Below, piece after piece: positions 55,489 through 64,000 of a stretch of DNA of 64,000 nucleotides (positions within the stretch are counted from its first letter, which is position 1; the number at the start of each line of letters is the position of its first letter). The stretch comes from Gordonia neofelifaecis NRRL B-59395 (GTDB lineage Bacteria > Actinomycetota > Actinomycetes > Mycobacteriales > Mycobacteriaceae), in NCBI RefSeq assembly GCF_000192435.1, contig NZ_AEUD01000015.1:62001-126000 (forward strand), in the 5' to 3' direction. Made by a program: the position numbers and the translations under genes. The notes beneath the pieces are model-generated. The model saw only the letters and a list, made by a program, of their open reading frames with translations. It was not told where the DNA came from and did not search any database.

Positions 55489-58332
55489 TCAGTCTAGCGG
55501 ATCGGCCGCGTCGTCGCCTCCGCCCGTGATCGAGGCGATGACGCCCGCCAGATCCTCCGGCTTCACCAGCACCTCGCGGGCCTTGGACCCCTCGCTCGGG
55601 CCGACGATTCCGCGAGTCTCCATAAGATCCATCAACCGCCCGGCCTTGGCGAACCCGACCCGCAACTTGCGCTGCAGCATCGAGGTGGAGCCGAACTGGC
55701 TGGACACCACCAGTTCGATGGCCTGGAGGAGATCGTCGAGGTCGTTGCCGATGTCGGCGTCGATGTCCTTCTTCTCGCCCGCCTTCGCCGTCGTGACGCC
55801 GTCGGTGTAGTCGGGCTCGGACTGCTCCTTGGTGAACTCGACGACGGCCGCGATCTCCTCATCGGTGATGAAGGCGCCTTGCATGCGGATCGGTTTGTTC
55901 GCCCCCATCGGCAGGAACAGACCGTCGCCCATGCCGATCAGCTTCTCGGCGCCCGGCTGGTCGAGGATGACGCGGGAGTCGGTCAGCGAACTCGTCGCGA
56001 ACGCCAACCGGGACGGCACGTTGGTCTTGATCAGACCGGTGACGACGTCGACCGACGGCCGCTGCGTCGCGAGCACCAGGTGGATGCCCGCCGCGCGCGC
56101 CTTCTGCGTGATCCGGACGATCGCCTCTTCGACGTCCCGCGGCGCCGTCATCATCAGATCAGCCAGCTCGTCGACGATCGCGACGATGTACGGATACGGC
56201 TTGTACACGCGCTCGGACCCGAGTGGCGTGGCGATCTCACCCGACCGGACCTTCGCGTTGAAGTCGTTGATGTGGCGGACCCGGGACGCCTTCATGTCCT
56301 GGTAGCGCTGCTCCATCTCGTCCACCAGCCACGACAGGGCTGCCGCAGCCTTCTTCGGCTCGGTGATGATCGGCGTGATCAGGTGCGGAATGCCCTCGTA
56401 CGGCGTCAGCTCCACCATCTTCGGGTCGATGAGGATCATCCGGACCTCGTCGGGGGTGGCACGCGTCAGCAGCGACACCAGCATCGAGTTCACGAAGCTC
56501 GACTTGCCCGAGCCCGTGGAACCGGCGACCAGCAGGTGCGGCATCTTCGCGAGGTTCGCGCTGACGAAGTCGCCCTCGATGTCCTTACCGAGGCCGATCA
56601 CCAGCGGGTGGTTCTCCTTGCGGGTCGACGGCGCGGCGAGCACGTCGGACAGTCGGACCATCTCGCGGTCGGAGTTCGGGACCTCGATGCCGACTGCCGA
56701 CTTGCCGGGGATCGGCGCGAGCAGGCGGACGTTGTCGGTCGCGACCGCGTACGCGATGTTGCGCTGCAGCTGGGTGATCTTCTCGACCTTGACGGCCGGG
56801 CCGAGCTCGACCTCGTAGCGCGTCACGGTCGGGCCGCGCGTGTATCCGGTCACCGCGGCGTCGATCTTGAACTGCTCGAGGACGCTGTTGATCCGATCGA
56901 TCATCTCGTCGTTCGCCGAGGTGCCGGTCTTCGCCGGCTCGCCCTGCACCAGCAGGTCCGCGGGCGGAAGCAGATAGTCGGAGTCTGGGGTCCGGTCCAG
57001 GAACGACCCGCCCGCGGGCACGGCCGGCCGTTCGGCCGCGGGCTTCGGTGCCGCGGCCGGAGTCGGGGCCGGCCTGCGCCGTGGTCGGGGCGCGGGCTCG
57101 GGTTCCGGTGCAGGGTCGGTGTAGTCGTCCGCCGCGAATTCGTCGGCGTCCTCGTCGCCGAACCGGAGCGTCGGGTTCTCGTCGACCGGCACGTCGAACG
57201 GCGCCTCGTCGAACGCGGGCGAATCGATCAGCGGCTCGGTGACCAGGTCCGGCATGCGCGCGTCCCGGTCCTCACCCGCGGTGCTCCGCCGCCGCGCCGA
57301 GTCGGTCGCCCGAGGGCGGCGTCGGGTATCGGGCGGGTAGTTCCGGAACGGGTCGCCGTAGTCGCCGTCGGTGTGCGACTGCGCCGGGTCAGCGGGCGGC
57401 CCGGGGTCGTAGTCGTCGAAGGACTCGGCGGCCTCGTATCCGTCTGCGGGATCGTCGTCGTAATCGTCGTACTCCGGATCCCACTCGTCGTCTTCGTCGT
57501 AGTAGTCGTACCCGCCGGCGCCCAGTCCGAGGTAATCCGACACCGCTCCGGCGACCTCCGCGAGCGTCCGGCCGCTGAGCGCGAGCACACCGAGCGCGCC
57601 GAGCAGCAGGAACAGCGGAACCGTGACCCAGACCGTGAGCGCATTGGTGAGGGGTGAGGCGAGGGCGTAGCCGAGGAAGCCTGCGGCATCGGCGCGGGCG
57701 TCGTAACCGGTGGGGGCACCGTGCATCAAATGGGTCAGCGCCAGCACCGGAACCGCCACCAGCAATGAGCCCGCGACATTGCGGAGACGACGTTCCGGAT
57801 TCGCCGGGAAACGCATCACCAGCACCGCGATCACCAGGAGCAGCACCGGAATGCCGTAGGCCAGCACGCCGAATCCGGCCCTGACCAGGGTGTCGATGAA
57901 CGCTCCGACGGGACCGAGCGCGTGGAACCACACGCCGATCGCGATCAGTGCGGCCGTGAGCGTGAGCGCCAGTCCCGCTCCGTCGCGTGCCTGGGCGGGA
58001 TCGTCCTCTCGGTGTGCGCCGATCCGGGCCAGCCCGCCCAGCCCGCGCGCTGCGAGATTCCATGTCGCCACCGCGGCGCGTCCCATCCCCCGACCGACCG
58101 AGGTCCGGTCCGCCGGACGACGCTTCAGGTCTTGCGAGTGTGCGGGCCGCCGTGACGTCGAACCCGCGGGCTGCTTGCGGGCACCGCCGCCCTGACCGGA
58201 CTTCGGTCGCGCCGCAGCGCCCGCCTTGGTCCCCCCGCGTGCGGCGCCGCTGCGCGACCGGCCGCCGTTGCCCGACTTCGACCCGGTCGAAGCACTGGAC
58301 GAGCGGCTGCGCGTTGATGCATTGGAAGCCAT
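55489..58332 (-). CDS. ftsK: DNA translocase FtsK
   Basis: The 947-residue protein moves chromosomes through the septum. It has a basic, Ser/Gly-rich N-terminus (residues 1-90), four membrane helices (about 115-265), an acidic Asp/Tyr-rich linker (270-450), and the RecA-like motor with Walker [10 protein letters not shown] and Walker [14 protein letters not shown]. The C-terminal gamma winged helix is [23 protein letters not shown] 58332 begins MASNAST. Confidence 0.96.
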   Translation of the reverse strand: MASNASTRSRSSSASTGSKSGNGGRSRSGAARGGTKAGAAARPKSGQGGGARKQPAGSTSRRPAHSQDLKRRPADRTSVGRGMGRAAVATWNLAARGLGGLARIGAHREDDPAQARDGAGLALTLTAALIAIGVWFHALGPVGAFIDTLVRAGFGVLAYGIPVLLLVIAVLVMRFPANPERRLRNVAGSLLVAVPVLALTHLMHGAPTGYDARADAAGFLGYALASPLTNALTVWVTVPLFLLLGALGVLALSGRTLAEVAGAVSDYLGLGAGGYDYYDEDDEWDPEYDDYDDDPADGYEAAESFDDYDPGPPADPAQSHTDGDYGDPFRNYPPDTRRRPRATDSARRRSTAGEDRDARMPDLVTEPLIDSPAFDEAPFDVPVDENPTLRFGDEDADEFAADDYTDPAPEPEPAPRPRRRPAPTPAAAPKPAAERPAVPAGGSFLDRTPDSDYLLPPADLLVQGEPAKTGTSANDEMIDRINSVLEQFKIDAAVTGYTRGPTVTRYEVELGPAVKVEKITQLQRNIAYAVATDNVRLLAPIPGKSAVGIEVPNSDREMVRLSDVLAAPSTRKENHPLVIGLGKDIEGDFVSANLAKMPHLLVAGSTGSGKSSFVNSMLVSLLTRATPDEVRMILIDPKMVELTPYEGIPHLITPIITEPKKAAAALSWLVDEMEQRYQDMKASRVRHINDFNAKVRSGEIATPLGSERVYKPYPYIVAIVDELADLMMTAPRDVEEAIVRITQKARAAGIHLVLATQRPSVDVVTGLIKTNVPSRLAFATSSLTDSRVILDQPGAEKLIGMGDGLFLPMGANKPIRMQGAFITDEEIAAVVEFTKEQSEPDYTDGVTTAKAGEKKDIDADIGNDLDDLLQAIELVVSSQFGSTSMLQRKLRVGFAKAGRLMDLMETRGIVGPSEGSKAREVLVKPEDLAGVIASITGGGDDAADPLD

Positions 58333-58416
58333 GGCCCCCAGCCTAGTGCCCACCAATCACTACAGTCACACTGGCAACACACGTGAGGTCACGGTCGTGT
58401 CGATTTCGTAACCGAC

Positions 58417-59049
58417 TCACAATGTTCGCTTGGTGCTCCGCAGGCTGGCGACCGCGGCCGCGGAACCGGAGAACTCCACGTCGACCGGTGCGCGTCCGAA
58501 CGCGAACAGCAGGAGTTCGCCGACGGTGCCCGAGACGCCCACCGGTTCCCCGCGACCGACCGTCATCAGGTCGCGCCCGTCGCCCGTGCTCAGCGTGGTC
58601 CGGACCGGCGACGTGGACATGATCCGGCGCCCGACGGTACGGAGCGGGAGCTCCAGCGCCTTCTGCAGGTCGGCCGAGATCTGCCGGGGCATGAACGGAC
58701 CGGCGGGGTCCGCTCCCCCGCGCAGCACGTCCTCGTGGTGGACGAACATCTCGGCCAGATTCACGTAGCGGTCGGCGACCCGGAAGGGTGAGTACCACGG
58801 GGGTCCCTCCGCCAGCATCACCAGCAGTTCGTCCCAGGGCTTGTCGCCGTAACTCTCGGTGACGGCGGCGGTGTGCCCCGACAGCGAGCCGACGAAGATC
58901 CCCGCCGTGGCGTCGATACGCCGCTCGCGCACGATCAGATGGATCGCGAGATCCCGGTTGTTCCAGCCCGCGCACAGCGTCGGGGCGTCCGGCCCGGTCG
59001 CCCGCATCGTGGCGACCAGCGCCGCCCGCTCCGAACGGGCCAGGCTCAC
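58417..59049 (-). CDS. TIGR03085 family (DinB/MDMPI-like) protein
   Basis: The 210-residue protein belongs to the TIGR03085 branch of the DinB/mycothiol-dependent maleylpyruvate isomerase superfamily. Family marks are TLCAGWNNRDLAIHL and NLAEMFVHHEDVLRG, whose histidines would bind metal. GTG 59049 overlaps the RNase J stop by 4 bp, so it ends the thyX-dapA-rnj operon. Substrate is unknown; mycothiol-linked detoxification is a family-based guess. Confidence 0.88.
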   Translation of the reverse strand: MSLARSERAALVATMRATGPDAPTLCAGWNNRDLAIHLIVRERRIDATAGIFVGSLSGHTAAVTESYGDKPWDELLVMLAEGPPWYSPFRVADRYVNLAEMFVHHEDVLRGGADPAGPFMPRQISADLQKALELPLRTVGRRIMSTSPVRTTLSTGDGRDLMTVGRGEPVGVSGTVGELLLFAFGRAPVDVEFSGSAAAVASLRSTKRTL

Positions 59050-60895
59050 CGGCTCTCCCCCACCGCGATGACGGTCGGCACGATCATCGGACGACGGCGG
59101 TATTTCTCACCCACCCAGCGGCCGACGGCGCGTCGCACACCCTGAGCGATGCGATGCGTATCGGTGACGCCCTCGTTCGCGAGCTCGGTGAGCGCCTTGT
59201 TCACCAGGTCCGCCGCTGCGGCGAGCGCGCCCGGATCGTCGGAGAAGCCGCGACCGGACACCGTCGGCTTGCTGACCGTGGCACCGGTCGCCGCATCGAT
59301 GGCGACGGTGATGGCGATGAAGCCGCCCTCACCGAGGACCAGGCGATCCGACAGCGTCGACTCGCCGACATCGCCGACCGACAGGCCGTCGACGTACACG
59401 TATCCGACCGGAACGCGTCCGGTGATCTGGGCGCGGCCGTCGACCAGGTCGACCACGACGCCGTCCTCGGCCAGGACCACACGGTCCTCCGGGACGCCCG
59501 TGGCGACGGCGAGAGCCGCGTTCGCGCGCAGATGCCGCCACTCACCGTGGACGGGCATCGCGTTCGACGGACGCACCGCGTTGTAGAGGTAGAGCAGTTC
59601 GCCCGCCGACGCGTGACCGGAGACGTGCACCTTGGCGCTGGCCTGGGTGACCACCGTGGCTCCCCGCTTCGCGAGGCCGTTGACGACGGCGAACACCGAG
59701 TTCTCGTTGCCGGGGATCAGCGACGAGGCGAGGACCACGAGGTCGTCGGCCCGGATGTTGATCTGCCGGTGCTCACCGCGCGCCATGCGCGACAGCGCCG
59801 ACAGCGGCTCGCCCTGCGATCCGGTCGAGATGAGGACCAGTCGATGGTCGGGCAGGGTGGCCGCGGTGTCCATGTCGACCACCACGCCGTCCGGGACGGT
59901 CAGGTAACCGAGGTCCTGGGCGATCTGCATGTTGCGAACCATCGACCGGCCGACGAAGGTGACCCGGCGTCCGTGGCGGTGCGCGACGTCGACGATCTGC
60001 TGGATGCGGTGGACGTGGCTCGCGAACGACGCGACGATGACGCGCTGGCGGGCCTTGCCGATGACGGTGTCGAGGACCCCGCCGATCTCGCGTTCGGGGG
60101 TGACGAAGCCCGGTACCTCGGCATTGGTCGAGTCGACTAGGAACAGATCGACGCCCTCGTCTCCCAGGCGGCTGAAACCCGCGAGGTCGGTGAGCCGCTT
60201 GTCGAGCGGCAGCTGGTCGAGCTTGATGTCGCCGGTGTGCAGGACCAGACCCGCGGGTGTGCGGATCGCGACGGCGACCGCGTCGGGGATCGAGTGGTTG
60301 ACGGCGAAGAACTCACAGTCGAAGACGCCGTAGTCCTGACGGTCGCCTTCGGCCACCTGGACGAGCTTGGGGCGCAGCCGGTGCTCACGGCACTTGGCCG
60401 CTACCAGCGCGAGAGTGAAGCGGGAGCCGACGATCGGGATGTCGCCGCGCAGCTTCAGCAGGAACGGCACGGCGCCGATGTGGTCCTCGTGACCGTGCGT
60501 CAGCACGACCGCCTCGATGTCGTCGACGCGGTCCTCGATGTAGCCGAAGTCGGGCAGGATCAGGTCCACGCCCGGCTGCTGATCCTCCGGGAACAGCACT
60601 CCGCAGTCGACGATCAGCAGCTTGCCGTCGTACTCGAAGACGGTCATGTTGCGGCCGATCTCGCCGATTCCGCCGAGCGCCACGACGCGCAGGCCGCCCT
60701 TGGCGAGCTTCGGCGGCGCGGGCAGCCGGTCGATCACGTCGCCGGTGACGCCGGAGCCGGTCGCGGCGGCCACCTGCGGCGGGAGCTGCTTCTTCCCGGC
60801 CTTCTTCTGCGGCTGGTCAGCGGGCGGGCCGGCCTTCCGCGAGGCGCGACGACGACCGCCGCCCGACTTCTTCTCGTTACTGCTGTTGTCTGCCA

Positions 60896-60896
<1 letters not shown>
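59046..60896 (-). CDS. rnj: Ribonuclease J
   Basis: The 616-residue metallo-beta-lactamase/beta-CASP nuclease processes and degrades RNA. The zinc motif is HGHEDH at 134-139; LHTGDIKLDQ, the beta-CASP core and ISTGSQGEPLSAL follow. The C-terminal domain is intact. The N-terminus has a 60-residue Lys/Arg-rich extension typical of actinobacteria. Its ATG overlaps the dapA stop by 1 bp. Confidence 0.96.
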
Positions 60897-62589
<1,693 letters not shown>

Positions 62590-62703
62590 TCAGGTCAACT
62601 CCTCGGAACGATGGCGGACGGCTGCTGCGATTGCGTCGCGCTCTGATTGTCGCGCACCCGCTTCGTCCTGCGACGCGCGGGCCGGTGGTGCATTATCGGT
62701 GGG

Positions 62704-63528
62704 GTGAGACACCTATCTTCCCGCCGCCGCGTCGCGGTCATCGCCCTCTCCACCGCTCTCCTCTCCCCGCTGGCGGTCGCACCCGCGCTCGCCGCGCCCG
62801 CGTCCGCGGCCCCCGCGACGGCGTCGCCCGCCCTCTCGTCGACGGTCATCACCCCGGGACGCGAGATCGGCCTGGCCGGCACCACCAACACCCGAACGCT
62901 CGAGGGGTACCGCGGAGCGGCGGGCAAGCAGGTCAACGGCCTGGTCCTGCGCAGCGACAATCTGTCCAAGCTGACCGCGTCCGACGTCGCGAAGCTGCAG
63001 GGCCGCGGCCTCGCCACGATCGTCGACCTCCGCACCGACATCGAGCGCACCCTCCAGCCGAACAAGGCCGTGCCGGGTGCGCGCCAGGTGACGACGGACG
63101 TCCTGGGCAAGGTCTCCCCGCTCACCCTCGTCGACGTGAGCTCCGCGTACCCGGCGTTCGTCACCGATGCGAATGCACGCACCCAGATCCGCAAGGCCCT
63201 CCTCGAGATCAAGACCACCGCCGCGTCGGGCAAGACGACGCTGTTCCACTGCTCGGCGGGCAAGGACCGCACCGGCTGGACCGCGGCCACCCTGCTCACG
63301 ATCCTGGGCGTCGACCGCGCGACGATCGACGCCGACTACCTGGCGTCCAACCATTACCGGAACGCCTCGCCGAACGACCCGTTCAACGGTGTGAACATCT
63401 CGATGCTGAACTCCGCATTCGCCGCCGCGAATCGGGTGTACGGCTCGATGGACGGCTACCTCACCAAGGGTCTCGGCCTGACACAGGCCGACATCTCCTC
63501 GCTGCGCACCAGCCTGCTGCAGAACTGA
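62704..63528 (+). CDS. Secreted tyrosine-protein phosphatase
   Basis: The 274-residue protein has a signal peptide (residues 1 to about 37, ending ALAAPASA). The P-loop HCSAGKDRTGW is the active site of the PtpB-like dual-specificity family, where HCFAGKDRT occurs in M. tuberculosis PtpB. The conserved LRSDNLSKLT and TIVDLRTDIE precede it. GTG 62704 starts the export signal. It may act on phosphoproteins or phosphoinositides outside the cell; host interaction is only a possibility. Confidence 0.9.
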   Translation: MRHLSSRRRVAVIALSTALLSPLAVAPALAAPASAAPATASPALSSTVITPGREIGLAGTTNTRTLEGYRGAAGKQVNGLVLRSDNLSKLTASDVAKLQGRGLATIVDLRTDIERTLQPNKAVPGARQVTTDVLGKVSPLTLVDVSSAYPAFVTDANARTQIRKALLEIKTTAASGKTTLFHCSAGKDRTGWTAATLLTILGVDRATIDADYLASNHYRNASPNDPFNGVNISMLNSAFAAANRVYGSMDGYLTKGLGLTQADISSLRTSLLQN

Positions 63529-63532
63529 TCGC

Positions 63533-63609
63533 TCGCACTACCAACGCGTATATCGAATCTTCTCGAGCGAATGTCCGACTTTTCGGCGTTCGACGCGTTG
63601 GTGGTGCGA
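63533..63609. repeat. 77-bp palindrome between convergent genes
   Basis: TCGCACTACCAACGCGT (63533-63549) pairs with ACGCGTTGGTGGTGCGA (63593-63609): 17-bp arms with one G-U mismatch. Inner TCGAA/TTCGA and CCGA/TCGG pairs occur. It lies at the convergent ends of the phosphatase and HAD genes. It could be a bidirectional terminator or a second repeat type. Confidence 0.7.
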
Positions 63610-63614
63610 AGCGG

Positions 63615-64000
63615 TCAGGCGCGCACGATCGCCCCGAGCTTCGCGTAGGTGTCCTCCCACCCGTGAACGGCGATCGATTCGATGCCGAGTTCGGCGACGG
63701 GACGGTCGTTGCCGCCCTCGTCCAGGCGATCGCCGAAGAACAGGATGTCGTCGGTGGTCAGGTTCAGGATCTCCATCAGCCGCCGTGCGCCGTACGCCTT
63801 GTCGATGCCCTTGGCGGTGATGTCGACCGAGGTGGAGCCGCCGCTGCGGACCTCGAGGTCGGGCAGTCGATCGGCGGCGTAGGCGCGGAGCGACTCCTTC
63901 TTCCGGCCGTCCGGGTCCCAGGCGGACTTGGCGTCGACCGGTGCCGACTGGCCCAGGGCCGAGAAGGTGATCTGGCTGCCGCGGTCCTCGAGGATCGGCC
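63615..64000 (-). CDS. HAD-IIB family hydrolase (5' end outside window)
   Basis: The visible 128 C-terminal residues show HAD-IIB features: QITFSALGQ, DPDGRKKESL, SGGSTSVDITAKGIDKAYG (Lys of motif III) and DDILFFGDRLDEGGND (motif IV). This is the phosphomannomutase/sugar-phosphatase-like branch (Cof type). The N-terminal DxD nucleophile is beyond the window. The substrate is likely a sugar phosphate. Confidence 0.85.
   Translation of the reverse strand, partial: PILEDRGSQITFSALGQSAPVDAKSAWDPDGRKKESLRAYAADRLPDLEVRSGGSTSVDITAKGIDKAYGARRLMEILNLTTDDILFFGDRLDEGGNDRPVAELGIESIAVHGWEDTYAKLGAIVRA

Overview
This is a 64 kb GC-rich chromosomal segment of a mycolic-acid-type actinobacterium (order Mycobacteriales). 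Gene content and order match the core block that runs from roughly Rv2708c to Rv2754c in Mycobacterium tuberculosis: sigB, ideR, PAC2 protein, nrdR, chiZ/lexA, hflX, dapF, miaA, DUF349 protein, miaB, recX, recA, pspA, clgR, pgsA, argA, ftsK, RNase J, dapA, thyX. The fructose PTS next to lexA and gluABCD next to recX recall Corynebacterium and Gordonia. The style suggests Gordonia or a close relative, but the genus is an inference. I saw no rRNA, tRNA, CRISPR array, prophage or insertion sequence. Both ends cut a gene: an SDR oxidoreductase on the left and a HAD-IIB phosphatase on the right.

Layout. 0-8 kb: SDR/TetR pair, small zinc-binding protein, SF2 helicase, YihY membrane protein, DUF3039/DUF3099 pair, XRE regulator with tandem operators beside a methionine aminopeptidase, ZapE, TetR. 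8-16 kb: sigB behind an ECF-type promoter, a GNAT/acyl-CoA synthetase fusion coupled to acuC, ideR, DUF4192, a lipoprotein. 16-24 kb: PAC2 protein coupled to a DUF3516 helicase, oxyR facing ahpCD, an orphan gene bracketed by two copies of a ~70 bp palindromic repeat, a compact small-transcript locus, DUF899/TetR. 24-30 kb: DUF1905-YdeI-SRPBCC fusion, hrpA, nrdR, chiZ. 30-37 kb: lexA and a complete fructose PTS (ptsI, fruR-fruK-fruA-ptsH). 37-49 kb: hflX, dapF-miaA-dioxygenase operon, DUF349 protein, miaB operon, gluABCD, recA-recX. 50-64 kb: DUF3046, glycosyltransferase, pspA, clgR, pgsA, argA, YciI, terC behind a Mn2+ riboswitch, ftsK, thyX-dapA-rnj operon, secreted tyrosine phosphatase, HAD.

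Themes. Stress control dominates. LexA (SOS boxes at chiZ/lexA and recA) and a PafBC-type recA promoter cover DNA damage. OxyR/AhpCD handles peroxide, SigB and ClgR/PspA envelope stress, and IdeR and a Mn2+ riboswitch metals. Many genes sit in tight convergent or overlapping pairs (1-18 bp overlaps). Less ordinary features are the repeat-flanked orphan gene with the adjacent 12-codon ORF transcript (21.3-22.7 kb), two genes with no standard start codon that appear to use CTG at coupled junctions, and palindromes that abut start codons of gluA, pgsA and the DUF4192 gene.
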